Assembly: GCA_964019425.1 (NCBI GenBank)
Contig: OZ025791.1
Span: 1,402,501-1,466,500 of the forward strand
From: Flectonema sp. DT1601
Lineage: Eukaryota; Euglenozoa; Diplonemea; Diplonemida; Diplonemidae
Reading direction: 5' to 3'
DNA: 64,000 nucleotides
Both the position numbers and the translations under genes were made by a program. Each line of letters opens with the position of its first letter. The stretch's first letter is position 1. Below are positions 47,577-57,585 of the stretch, piece by piece. Below the pieces are notes generated by a model. That model had not been told where the DNA came from. It did no database searches and saw only the letters and a list, made by a program, of their open reading frames with translations.

Positions 47577-49193
47577 ATGTCATCACGCGATGAATTAGGA
47601 AAGAAAGACTTGCTATTAAATGGTGCAGATGAAGTTGCGAAGAGAGTAAAGCAATTCATGTCTGACGGAGGTAAAGGAAAAGATGTTAATGAAGTCTTGG
47701 CTGGAGGGTATGAAGGGAATGCAGATTTGGCAACGCTGATGGGAGTTTGGTTGAAGGGAATCGAAAAAATTGAGTCAAAATTCAACAAACCCACCACACC
47801 TCTCAATGTAGTTATTGAGGATGGACTCCACAGAATGGCTGACGCCTGCCTCACTCCTGAAAATCTCGCAGAACTCGACAAAACAATTTTAACCAAACCT
47901 GAGCTACCTTCTTGGATAACACTTCTTGCAAAAGATGAACAGTGGGCCTCTCAATTAGCTCAAAGTTGGGTTAGTAATCCTGGCTGTGTTGCTCTTTCAC
48001 TGTTCCTTCTGCAACTCAAGAAGTCTAATTTTGATTCACCTATCATGTCAGCTGCGTTCCCTGACGTTCTTTATTCAAAAATACGAAATTACATTCAAAA
48101 ACCGACTCTCACCCACTCTGAACTCCGCTACTATGAGAAATACTTATCCGATGCAATTATAATCGATTACCATGTTGCTCTTGCAGCAGCTCTCATTCTC
48201 GAATTAGCTGCAAAAGATGACGATCCTGAGAAGCGAACCCGTGCATTATATTTGTTAAATAAAATACAACAGGTGGCACTAGAAGAGCTTCCTAGTGCTA
48301 AACAAGTTGAAGTCTTGTATTGCTGCAGGACTCGACTATTTAAACGAGTAGTGTCTGATAGTAGTACGCTGTGGATTCAGGACATTAATAAAATATCTGA
48401 TGATGGTCCTCAACATTATAAACATTCAATAGTGTTACAAAGAATCGTTGAGAGTATGTTAGCGAGTGACAAGTGGTTGGAGCTAACAGTTCAAATCCTT
48501 CACTCTGACCCATCACAACAACAACAATCCAGGGATGATATTACTAGGTGTAAAAACTATATTCAAAAGATTAAAATTAACTACACGACACACAGAAATG
48601 AACAATCAGCTACGATTATAAGTGAGATGTATTCATTAATCAATTCATCAGTGTGTTGTATGATGATGGTGATTGGATTATTTGATCTCGTAAACAGAAA
48701 CAGTTCAAACTGTTGCCTTCAAGAGGGCTATCCAGAAGATCGTTCTCTTTTAGTAAAATTTGTTCTCAGTGTTGTTATAAAAATAAGTTCACGACGACCT
48801 GCTTATTGCAGAAAAATTCAATCACATTTAATTAACCTCTTAGCTGACTCTCAAAATAGTCTTAGCGAAGATTGTATTCATTTGGTGACTGCTGCGTTCT
48901 TTATGGTTTCTGAGGTTCATAAGACGTCAATTCTTGTCATGTTCGAGTCCCACTCTAGTCTTTTTCCTGTTTTAGAAAGGGCATCTCTGCACTTGTTAGT
49001 ATACTTGTTGGTTATTTACAACCCGAATGCAACTCACGCTGAGCTACTACCGTTTTTTGTACATCCAGCAGTCGTTGAGGCTCTTCGGACATCGTTACCT
49101 CCTCAGCAGCAGTTCATTCCAAATGGAGTACGAAAGATTTCGAGTCAGGAATTTCTTCAGACGGTCTCTGCTATTCAAAATAGTTCTTCGTGA
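47577..49193 (+). CDS. NELF-C/D (TH1) homologue, negative elongation factor subunit
   Basis: The protein has 538 residues; human NELF-C/D has about 590. It is all-helical, and the order of features follows NELF-C: a helix with VNEVLAGGYEGNADLATLMG, then LPSWITLLAKDEQWASQLAQ matching the human AWLEQMIAHTTWRDLFYKLA region, then PGCVALSLFLLQLK matching PDCLMLNFTVKLI, QHYKHSIVLQRIV, ISEMYSLINSSVCCMMMVIG and LHLLVYLLVIYNPNATHAEL near the end. NELF-C/D scaffolds the NELF complex, which holds RNA polymerase II in promoter-proximal pause. The identification rests on remembered alignment, not a search. An out-of-frame ATG at 47572 overlaps the start and reads only eight codons. The acceptor-like TCGCAG ends at 47556. 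Confidence 0.75.
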   Translation: MSSRDELGKKDLLLNGADEVAKRVKQFMSDGGKGKDVNEVLAGGYEGNADLATLMGVWLKGIEKIESKFNKPTTPLNVVIEDGLHRMADACLTPENLAELDKTILTKPELPSWITLLAKDEQWASQLAQSWVSNPGCVALSLFLLQLKKSNFDSPIMSAAFPDVLYSKIRNYIQKPTLTHSELRYYEKYLSDAIIIDYHVALAAALILELAAKDDDPEKRTRALYLLNKIQQVALEELPSAKQVEVLYCCRTRLFKRVVSDSSTLWIQDINKISDDGPQHYKHSIVLQRIVESMLASDKWLELTVQILHSDPSQQQQSRDDITRCKNYIQKIKINYTTHRNEQSATIISEMYSLINSSVCCMMMVIGLFDLVNRNSSNCCLQEGYPEDRSLLVKFVLSVVIKISSRRPAYCRKIQSHLINLLADSQNSLSEDCIHLVTAAFFMVSEVHKTSILVMFESHSSLFPVLERASLHLLVYLLVIYNPNATHAELLPFFVHPAVVEALRTSLPPQQQFIPNGVRKISSQEFLQTVSAIQNSSS

Positions 49194-49238
49194 CTTCGAC
49201 AAGTATCTTTTGGTTAGTAGTTTGTCTCATCGACTACA

Positions 49239-49253
49239 GCGAATCTGATTCGC
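49239..49253. other. Near-perfect palindrome after stop
   Basis: GCGAATC and GATTCGC surround one T, 45 nt after the NELF-C/D stop. The single-base loop means a DNA palindrome rather than a simple RNA hairpin. Confidence 0.4.
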
Positions 49254-49331
49254 GAATTCTTTTTGTTTTTGGATTTCATTTATTATTTTTTAAATAGTTC
49301 TTTCATTTCAGTTTATCTATAAAAAAAAACA

Positions 49332-50417
49332 ATGTTACTTCGACTTCAATACATCGTCGTGTTTATATTCTGGATTGGTGTTTCTTTGGTCTGGAGAGAA
49401 TCCATTCGTACAACAATCAACGTATCGATACCTGCCGTGAGAACACATTTAGAGTGGTGTCGAAATGGTGAAGAAATCTATCCTGGAGAAGTTAACAAGT
49501 CGTCAGAACGATGGGCATGGGAACCAGACATTTGTAATATAAAACACTACACTCCGACAGAGATAGAGGACTGCGTCAGTAAAAAGTCGATTTTAGGTGT
49601 CGGCGACTCTCTCATCGGTAATGCGATGTGGTCGATTCACTACTACGGTGGTGTTCCTACAGTGAGAGTTCCTGAGTGGGATAATATAACTGAGGAGCTG
49701 ACTATTGAAGAGCGTTTGACTTACAAAAAGAATTCATCTTTCTTTAAAAAAAGATTACCTGCGGAGGGAAAGTTCTTTTCAGTATCAGAAGATTCACCAA
49801 CCTCATCAATGTGGTGGGCGCCTACTCAAAACCCGAGACCGAATGACGACATGCGCTTGCATCCCATTTACAAAAGTTATCTTAAAGAAGCGGACATGGT
49901 TCTATACGGCGGAGGTATTTGGGACCTTGGAAGAGCCTCATGTGGTGTCGAAAGGTACTTTGACAGCCTCACAAGAAATTTAAAATCAACAAAGAAGCAA
50001 ATGAAATCCAATTCAGTTATTTTATACATGCCATTCCATTGGTTACAATTAAATGATAAAAACATAATGTGCAACCATCCAGATAGGCTGGCTAGTTACA
50101 GAGAAGCAGGTCAGTTAGCAGCAAGCTGTGCTGGAGTTGGTTATTTAACAACAGCTCCTATTACTCGTTATGAAGTCAGGTCATCTATTGATGGAGTTCA
50201 CTACTCCTTTCAGATGTCAACAATGGAACTCGATCTCGCACTTAATTCTGTTTGCGGTAACATTACATACTCTCCACCAGATATTCCCTGCAACACGGAT
50301 ACGATCAACAAATATAAAAAGCTTTGGGGTACACGTCCAGCAAACAAACAAGATTGCTGTGTTAAGAATACCGTCTGCGGGTGTCCTCTGGATGTCGAGG
50401 GAGTTGACATATTTTAG
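49332..50417 (+). CDS. PC-esterase family O-acetyltransferase-like protein (CASD1/TBL type)
   Basis: The protein has 361 residues. An N-terminal membrane helix (about 6-21) indicates a type II Golgi protein. The body fits the GDSL/SGNH-like PC-esterase family shared by fungal Cas1, animal CASD1 and plant TBL proteins: WAWEPDICNIKHY near 57, then the catalytic-serine motif ILGVGDSLIGNAMW near 86-99, GGGIWDLG near 195, and the Asp-x-x-His pair in SIDGVHYSF near 285-293. Cys-rich C-terminal segments (KQDCCVKNTVCGCPLD) suggest disulfides in a secretory compartment. It probably adds or removes acetyl groups on surface glycans. The multi-pass acyl-CoA module of CASD1 is missing, as in TBL proteins. 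The acceptor-like TTTCAG ends at 49311. Confidence 0.82.
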   Translation: MLLRLQYIVVFIFWIGVSLVWRESIRTTINVSIPAVRTHLEWCRNGEEIYPGEVNKSSERWAWEPDICNIKHYTPTEIEDCVSKKSILGVGDSLIGNAMWSIHYYGGVPTVRVPEWDNITEELTIEERLTYKKNSSFFKKRLPAEGKFFSVSEDSPTSSMWWAPTQNPRPNDDMRLHPIYKSYLKEADMVLYGGGIWDLGRASCGVERYFDSLTRNLKSTKKQMKSNSVILYMPFHWLQLNDKNIMCNHPDRLASYREAGQLAASCAGVGYLTTAPITRYEVRSSIDGVHYSFQMSTMELDLALNSVCGNITYSPPDIPCNTDTINKYKKLWGTRPANKQDCCVKNTVCGCPLDVEGVDIF

Positions 50418-50464
50418 TATTCATGTTGAAGGTGGTGGTTTCTGATTAGGGACTTCGGTAATCT

Positions 50465-50515
50465 CGTTTGTTGTAGCGAACGGGTAATTGATTACCTCAT
50501 ACCACGAGAGTGGTA
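50465..50515 (+). other. Three consecutive stem-loops after the PC-esterase gene
   Basis: The first is CGTTT with GAACG including a closing wobble (50465-50482). The second is GGTAAT/ATTACC (50483-50496). The third is TACCAC/GTGGTA with a GAGA tetraloop (50500-50515). They begin 47 nt after the stop. The arrangement resembles the triple after the PX gene. Confidence 0.5.
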
Positions 50516-50896
50516 AGGACTACGTAGAGATTGAGAGTGGGGTCTGAATAGACCAATCTTTGACTGTAATCGGATGTCGTTGGATTATTATTTTATTTAT
50601 TTATTTATATCGTAACTTGCAGAGACAACTCAATAGCTTTACTGATAAAATATCGTAAACTATACTTGGCAGTGTGTGCCAGAATGTTGCCTGCAAGTTC
50701 TTCCTCTCCCTTTTATTTTTCCCTCTCTGATTTCTTTTTTTAACTAACGTTTTCGTGCGCCTTTGAAAGTGTGTTTCACTGCCGGACGTGTTATTAAATT
50801 TTGTTATACTTCGTCAGCCTGACGGACTACCAATAGTGGTTGTGCTCTCTTATCTTTGTACTACTAATTGGTTAACTTTAAGAGTATTTCCTCACC
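50516..50896. other. Intergenic spacer
   Basis: No gene is seen. There are T-rich stretches and a short run of TTTA-type repeats (50593-50610). The acceptor-like CACCAG ends at 50898. Confidence 0.6.
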
Positions 50897-50925
50897 AGGT
50901 GTGTACACGTCGTAGATAACATAAA

Positions 50926-52907
50926 ATGAACCGTGGTCCAATTATTTCTGATGTCACAGTTATGGATATTCCAACCCTGCTAACAAAAGTAAACGAGTCG
51001 CCATCAACATCTGGACAGTACCTCCCACAGGCAATGTTGTTAGCAGTTAATGAAAGTGATGTTATAAACGAGAAGATTAGTGAAATTATGATGACTGTTC
51101 TGAGTGTCTGTTCATATGAAGATGTTGTCTCATCCGTTGAGAGGTTTCCTAAAACAGTTCTCGGTGATAAGTTTGGATGGTGTGGTATGATTGAATACGT
51201 TATTAAAACAACTAACCAATCACTCTTACGAACTCTATTAGACAACACTGATTCCCTTACAAGATTTAGTAGCGAGACTCCCCTTGTAACCCTCCACTCA
51301 AGGCTAACGGCTGGTCCTAATGAAGCAGTTTCTGCAAAGAAGTGCACTCTTTTATATTTATTCGCTCGTTGTGGCAATACCAGTTGCTTCGAAGCTGAAT
51401 TAGCAAGAGGAGCCAACATAAACAATCCTCAGGAAGAGAGTGGGTCCACGGCATATCACACCGCTATATACAATCAACAGTTTGTGTTTATTTTCTTAAA
51501 TTACTTTCGGAGGACTTTTTAATCAAAATTAACTAAGCTTTTTGTTTTGATTTATTTTTGCCTTCTATTCTTTATGGTAATCGAATTAAAACAAAGAAGT
51601 AAACACATTAACAAAACCAAAACAGGATGTCAATCGTAGAAATCTGTCGATCCAGTGGAGCTGATCCAAATGTTAAGAACAAGTACGGAGAAAGTGTCCT
51701 CGACAACGCTCTGGGGAAGGGTAGCGTCGATGCCACAATCGCAGTTTTAGGAAGTTCTTTTCCACTATCAGAAACCACAATTGAAGAAACACTAAACAAC
51801 AGTGCGAATAAGAGAAAAACACATGTACTAACCTTCTCAGCAGCTAGAGCAGGAGACATGCGTGTAATTAACATCATTATGAAGCATGCGGGTGACAACA
51901 AGAAGTGTATGGCACCCATTGCAGGCACAAAGGCTAATCCTCTTCATGCAGCAGCTAGGGCAGGACACGATCAAATTCTTGAATTCTTAGCCAACAAGTT
52001 TCCAAGCGCTCTTAACTCGGCTGATCAAAAAGGAGAATATCCGTTGACAGCTGCACTCCAGCACACGAAGGACTTCTCAGTTATTGTCGGGCTGTTTAAA
52101 ATATCTGACATTGCAGGCTTGAAGAAGTCAGTTTTCGCTTTCAGCGGTGCTAAGCTGCCTGGCGGTTGCAGCCTTCTCCACCTCTGCGCTTATGCAGCTC
52201 ATTATGAAGCTGTGAAGTTCATTTTAGAACCTGAGAATATTTCTTTATATGACTTGGAGCAGAAAAATGAGTGCGGAGACTCCCCTATTCTTGCCGCCCG
52301 TCAGGGTGGAGATAATCGTATTGTGGAACTCATTGCTAAAGCTTTGGCAGGAGAGAATAGTACTTCTGTTAACCCTCCAGCAGAGGAGAAAGTCCGTAAA
52401 AACGATCCTCTCGATGGGGAGGGTGATTCAGATTTTCAGGCTCGCACTAGAAACACAGCTGACGATAACTGCCCTAGAGTAGCTGAAAGCCTCGCTGACG
52501 ATGGCTGCCCTAGAGTAGCTGAAAGCCTCGCTGACGATGGCTGCCCTAGAGTAGCTGAGAGCCTCGCTGATGATGGTTGCCCTAGAGTAGCTGAAAGCCT
52601 CGCTGACGATGGCTGCCCTAGAGTAGCTGAAAGCTTCGTTGACGATAACTGCCCTAGAGTAGCTGAAAGCCTCGCTGATGATGGCTGCCCTAGAGTGGCT
52701 GAGAGCCTCGCTGACAACAGCAACCGTAACCGTTTTGCTGTAGATGAGAGCCTCGCTGACGATGGTAACCGTAACCGTTTTGCTGTAGATGAGAGCCTCC
52801 CTAACTGTAGCAGTTCTTTTAGTGCAGATCAATCAACTGAATATGATGAACTCTTAGAAGATCGTTTTGCACGTGTCGGTGAATCCGACCGATTTGCCAG
52901 AGACTAA
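50926..52907 (+). CDS. Ankyrin-repeat protein with C-terminal 12-residue repeats, two exons
   Basis: Exons are 50926-51479 and 51626-52907. The phase-2 intron has GTTTGT and AAACAG ends, giving 611 residues. The splice restores an ankyrin repeat across the junction (GSTAYHTAIYNQQ to MSIVEICRSSGADPNVKNK). Further ankyrin repeats include NPLHAAARAGHDQILEFLA, CSLLHLCAYAAHYEAVKFIL and DSPILAARQGGDNRIVELIA. Residues about 463-545 form seven near-identical 12-residue units (consensus ADDGCPRVAESL) and two 15-residue variants (NRNRFAVDESL). Ankyrin repeats bind other proteins; the partner is unknown. The tail is acidic with one Cys per unit. The acceptor-like CACCAG ends at 50898. Confidence 0.85.
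52458..52799 (+). repeat. In-frame minisatellite in the ankyrin gene (7 x 36 bp + 2 x 45 bp)
   Basis: Seven 36-bp units start at 52458 and run to 52709, followed by two 45-bp variants to 52799. Units differ at few positions, so the array is recent or homogenised. Both unit lengths are multiples of three, so copy-number change keeps the frame. Confidence 0.93.
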
Positions 52908-53468
52908 AATCTGTCTTTAGTTTGCTGCCTCCCTTTTATTTTTTTGTTTCCGTGTAAATTGAACAATCTTTTTGGTAAGGAGAATATCAGCCGTTTTTGA
53001 TCTTTCGCATGCAAACAAAACAAAGTAGTGTTTTCACTACAAAACATGTTGATTCTTGTGAGGCCAATTGTTTTCCTTATTTTCAAGTCCTTCGGGAGTA
53101 TAACGCGGGCAAAAGTATTCTACTCAAAAATTTCCTCCTTTTACTTAAACACCTCCTGCCTCCTCCGAATGAGGAAAGGGTAATAGCAATCCGGGCAATC
53201 TTTTCGTTCAATTCCTCTGTTTTGAGGAGCCATCTGTTTCTATTAAGAGGGTTAGCGTACGAAGGGGACGTAAAGCTCAATTCCTTCAGTACTGCACACT
53301 TCGGCTAATTAGTCGATTGAATCCCGTGAAGTGATAATTATGTATCGCAAAAGTAACTTTTAAATAACTTATCTCCAACAGCAGTTTGATATTATGTGGA
53401 TCAGGTTTAGTCGAAAAGTGTTTCTTGTGTTGTGTTTGTTGGTTTCTTTTATTTATTTAACTTCCAAC
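52908..53468. other. Spacer with a possible small frame
   Basis: A 99-codon frame from the ATG at 53009 to 53308 has mixed composition but no recognised domain; it could be untranslated DNA. A pyrimidine-rich stretch at 53418-53468 leads into acceptor-like sites ending at 53470 and 53474. Confidence 0.45.
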
Positions 53469-53474
53469 AGTCAG

Positions 53475-56400
53475 ATGTCGTCGGAACATCCTTTGGATGC
53501 CTCACCTGATGCAGACAATTCGATGTTTCTCGTTCAACGGACTCGATCAGAGTCTCAAGGGATCGCACCAGCATCACCTCTCGCAAGCAGTTTCAGTAAA
53601 CGGCAATTTCCTGGACCGCAATCACCTGTAAAAGGAAAAGTTCTTCAGGTACAGGCAACACCAGTACGAATGCCATCAGGTGAAGAGTTCAGAGGGTTCC
53701 TTGATGATAACAAGAAGCCACGTGGGATTGGTGAAATGTCACTAAACTCGTGTTATGCTTTCAGAGGATATTTCGTAAATGGAATGCGACAAGGGAATGG
53801 ATCAGTTCTTATTCTATGTCATGGAACAGAATTAATGATTCACGCTTCATGGATAGCTAATCGAATTGATGATAAGAGACCTGCTAAAATAGAATACGCT
53901 AACGGTGATCTTTACTATGGAGTCATTACTGCTACCACTGCTCATATTGCTGATGAGAACAGCTTTCCATCTTATTTGAAAACATTAACTGTTCAACGTT
54001 CAGGTATTGGTGAGCTCTGCAGTAGAGACAGAGAAGGTCGTCAAGAAAGATACTTCGGAACTTTTAAGCAGAATCAACGAGCTTGGTTCGGAGTCCAAAT
54101 ATACGGATCGGGTGCGAAGTACTACGGGCAGTGGGAGGGAGGTATTCGATCTGGATTGGGAACACAACTCAACAGCGATGGAAGTATTTTCGAAGGTCTC
54201 TGGAAGAAGGACGAGCCTTGTGGACAAGGATCTCTCCTCCTACCTAATGGCAGCATTGTAAATGGTGTTTGGAAAGGTGATTCTTTACCGAGCAAGGCAA
54301 AGTGTACACCAAATGCGATGGAACCCAGCATGTGGTCAAAGACACAAGTCGCCTGCAGTTGGGGTACAGAACTTCCCAACAGCATGTACTGGACTCGTCA
54401 GGAGAGGATTGGTACTCGTTGGAGAAGTCTAATCGCGTCAGTGGCTTCGGAATTCGCTGCCGAAAAGCAGAAGAATGAGTCTCAAGAATCTATATTCCTC
54501 AGAGTAGTACTTCAATACTTGAAGGGATTGGGAAGGATTTCTATCCACCAGTCGGCATCACTCGAAATCTTACCTTTCCTCAAACCTGCTGACTTGAAGG
54601 ATTTACGACCACAACTTTCATCGGCGTTGTCGAAATATTTACAATCGGCATTTGACTCAAGAAGTAGGCATCCTTTAGCTAGTATGTGTACGTGGTTTCA
54701 GAGGTACTTTATGTTTTTATACGGAACCTGTGCGTCTAATGACGAGATTGGTTCAGGTCCGAATACTGCGATATTCAAAGGCGGGTATTTCAGTGATTCA
54801 GTCTTTGATGAATTAAAAGTTCCTTCCGGAACCAAACCTGAATCACCAATTACGTGTTCACCAGCTAAGAAGAATCGATTGTCGTATTGTTTTACTCGAT
54901 CTCATTTCGGTGGATGCATTCACAGAAGTCGTAATACAAAAATAAGTAAATTACACTTACACAACGCACATGAAGATATTGTTACTTTCTTATATAGATT
55001 TAAAGATTGCGTTAGGAAGTGTCTCGGCAATCCAATAGCTGACATGTTACAGTCAAGTAATATAGATGAGAGTATCTACAGAAGGATTAATGATAAAGTT
55101 GTTCTTTCACGAGCCTATCCAATCCTTAGAAATTTGTATTCGGTAGTGTACCGTAGAGATGATTATAAGTTTAAATGGAAATTACAAACACTGAAGAATG
55201 TTACACTCGATGACATTGGTGTGACTTTTGCAAGAAATAAAGAAGAAGAGAAGTTATTTCATCCATACGATGCTTCGATCACGGAGTTGTCTGGTCTACA
55301 ACAGTTTGGTTCGTTATCTGACAAGTTGAGTTGTTTAAGAAAAGTAGCCACAGAAATAGACTCTCATACTATCGTTAATCAGTTAAAGGAGAAACATCAA
55401 AGTAATATTAAAAAACAAAGGAATGCCTACGAAGACGTAATGGCGACTCACAGAAAACGAGCAGGAAGTCGGATGCCAGAAACAAGCATCTCTCGCACAG
55501 ATAATGAATCCAGGATTTCACTTGACTTACCAAAGTCAGTTGAAGATCGTGAGAATCATGCACTGGGGCAAGCAGAGGAATCACTCTTATTTGCTTCACT
55601 ACCTGCATCACCTCCACATAGACAAGCCAGCATATCAACTAGCGATGACTTAAAGGGTGGATCAAGTCTTGACCCAGCCTGTGTGTTCGAACTTAATATT
55701 AATGATACACTCTCAAACCACACGGACATCGAGGGAGGTTCTGCGGATGAGTTATTTCCGATTAATTTATATATTTTTATTAAGGCGATGCTTCCCAATT
55801 GTGTTTCGGAAGTTCAATTTCTTGTTGACTGGACTGGCAACACTCAGCTATTTGAGTCTACAAGTGATGATAATTACCGACTCGCTACCTTCCAAGCGTG
55901 TACTTCATATTGTCAGGAGCTTGATTGGAGTATTCGTGACGCTCAGAGAGTGCTCATACCTCACTCGGTAATCGAAAACCGACTCGTCACGGCATGCAAC
56001 AACGCCATCGGTACAATGCGTCAACGGTATGTTTCTATTCCATTTCTGTTTTTTTTTAATTTTTATCATAGCTGTCGGACAATAAATAACTACACCACAA
56101 AACAGAGGCAAGATTCGCTACCACCCTGGAGACAGCACACTCGTTGAGTTCTTCCCAGGGTTAGTTTGGGTAAGTAATTTGATGTTATTCATCGGGTCAG
56201 CTGATATGAATATGTACTCGCCATCGAAGAAGGGAAATAATAAAGTTCTACGAGTTGATATTTCATCTGTTGGGAATCTTGATGGAGAGATGGCAGAACT
56301 TCTAAGTAAAGTTGTCAGATCTGTTGAATTAGAATTAGTATTCGGTGATGATGAGTTACTTATCGAAGACTATTCAGTTCAGTCAATGAAGTCTCAACAA

Positions 56401-56646
56401 ATGGAATCTGATATTACTTCTCAACCATCACTCGTAGATGAGGATGATGATGATGAGGAATGGACAGCAGCAAAACCCCGCTGGGGATTCACCCGCTCGG
56501 TGTCATTTGCTCCAAATAGCAATTCTTCAGCAACTGCTTTTGTTCATCCCAACACTCAAATATCAGTTCTGTTTAAAGAGCTTTATCCTTCATCATTATA
56601 TCAGGCGTTAGCTCGAGTGTTTGAAGATCCCGATGTCCTTAACTAA
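53475..56646 (+). CDS. Alsin-like MORN-VPS9 Rab5 GEF, two exons
   Basis: Exons are 53475-56026 and 56106-56646 (phase 2; GTATGT and AAACAG ends), giving 1030 residues. The frame also allows an earlier ATG at 53394, but the 27 residues gained are a hydrophobic string encoded by a T-rich tract that ends in CAACAG just before ATG 53475, so this looks like a splice acceptor region read as protein. After a disordered start, MORN-like repeats (FRGYFVNGMRQGNG, YYGQWEGGIRSGLG, FEGLWKKDEPCGQG) cover about 70-275. A helical middle region follows, then a VPS9 core: ADELFPINLYIFIKAMLPNC and SEVQFLVDW near 757-785. MORN plus VPS9 is the layout of ALS2/ALS2CL, which activate Rab5 on endosomes. The RCC1 and DH/PH parts of full alsin are not seen. 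Exon 2 adds an acidic tail (DEDDDDEEW). Confidence 0.83.
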
Positions 56647-56650
56647 CTTA

Positions 56651-56756
56651 TGTGAGAGGGTGTAGTATCATCTAATTTCAGAGTATGTCGTTCTCACAGA
56701 GGCCTATTTTTATAGGCTTTTCCATTCATCACATCAGTTGACTGTTTGGTGTGATG
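56651..56756 (+). other. Stem-loop cluster after the MORN-VPS9 gene
   Basis: TGTGAGA/TCTCACA (56651-56657 and 56692-56698), GCCTAT/ATAGGC with a T4 loop (56702-56717), and CATCACA/TGTGATG (56727-56756) enclosing an inner CAGT/ACTG. All arms are perfect. The cluster begins 4 nt after the stop. Confidence 0.5.
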
Positions 56757-56768
56757 CTTTGACTAGAA

Positions 56769-57107
56769 ATGTTTGATATCTCTTCCTTGCCTGTATGGTC
56801 GTTTGTGTATTCGTTTCCTGTGTTTGTGTTAGAATGTACTTCGTTGTTTCGACTCACTAACTGTGATTTGTCAGTTTTCTCCCGCCACCCCATCATACTC
56901 ATTCCACGACTCGAATTGTCAGCCAGAAGAGTATCAGTTTTCAGATCTCTTTTTGAAGAGGAATGGTATTTAGATGGCCAATGTGTTTATGTTGGTGAAA
57001 ACTCCACTTGTCTAATAGCAGAGTTCTTATTCAAACAAAGGTTTGTTATCTTGTCGTCTACTCTTGTAGTGTTGGAAGTAGACTGTCTCTGTGAGGTACT
57101 TTATTGA
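56769..57107 (+). CDS. Possible small protein (112 residues), doubtful
   Basis: This frame has mixed composition and includes plausible protein-like stretches (SLFEEEWYLDGQCVYVGEN), but no domain is recognised. A GTTTGT at 57041 resembles the 5' splice sites used elsewhere in the window, so the frame may continue by splicing; no AAACAG partner is found before the next gene. No acceptor-like site with a strong pyrimidine tract precedes it. It could equally be untranslated sequence. Confidence 0.25.
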   Translation: MFDISSLPVWSFVYSFPVFVLECTSLFRLTNCDLSVFSRHPIILIPRLELSARRVSVFRSLFEEEWYLDGQCVYVGENSTCLIAEFLFKQRFVILSSTLVVLEVDCLCEVLY

Positions 57108-57575
57108 CAAGACAACTTCAAAACAACTTGTCACTTAGTCTGAAATAATTATTTTGAACAATTATTTAATTACTATAAATTACTTCACTAACTGATTACT
57201 AGCTGACATAAGCTAGGCTCCCACTGTGGAGTCAGTCACCCTCTTGTGGGTTGATATGTATATGAATGTCAAATTGTTAGTACAGCATAATACTGTGCTA
57301 CACTTACTCTGGTCCTCTTTTGTATTTCCACAATCAAATTATAACCTCACTGTTGATCCTGTGGGTCAACCATGTAGAGGGAGGGAAGAGAACAAAGGGA
57401 AAAAGTAATGACGAGGTGTCCTCTATTTGTCTTGTGCGAGTCACTTTCAGGGTTTTCGAGTGTTACTTTCGGATAATTATTTCATAGTTTACAGGTAGGT
57501 GACTTCAGATGGCAGTGGCGCAGGTAGTAATGCTCTCGACAGACTTGTTGATGTGTTTATATAAGTACTTTCCCC
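57108..57575. other. Spacer upstream of the EGF-module gene
   Basis: No gene is seen. Acceptor-like CAG sites occur at 57493-57495 and, closest to the start codon, CCCCAG ending at 57577. Confidence 0.55.
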
Positions 57576-57585
57576 AGGAACGATA

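Noticed and set aside
52428-52832. Minus-strand repetitive frames over the ankyrin gene
   Set aside because: Antisense shadows of the 36-bp in-frame repeat; the + strand frame continues a clear ankyrin protein.
56179-56646. Separate 155-codon gene after the MORN-VPS9 gene
   Set aside because: The frame is continuous with exon 2 starting at 56106, and the phase matches exon 1.
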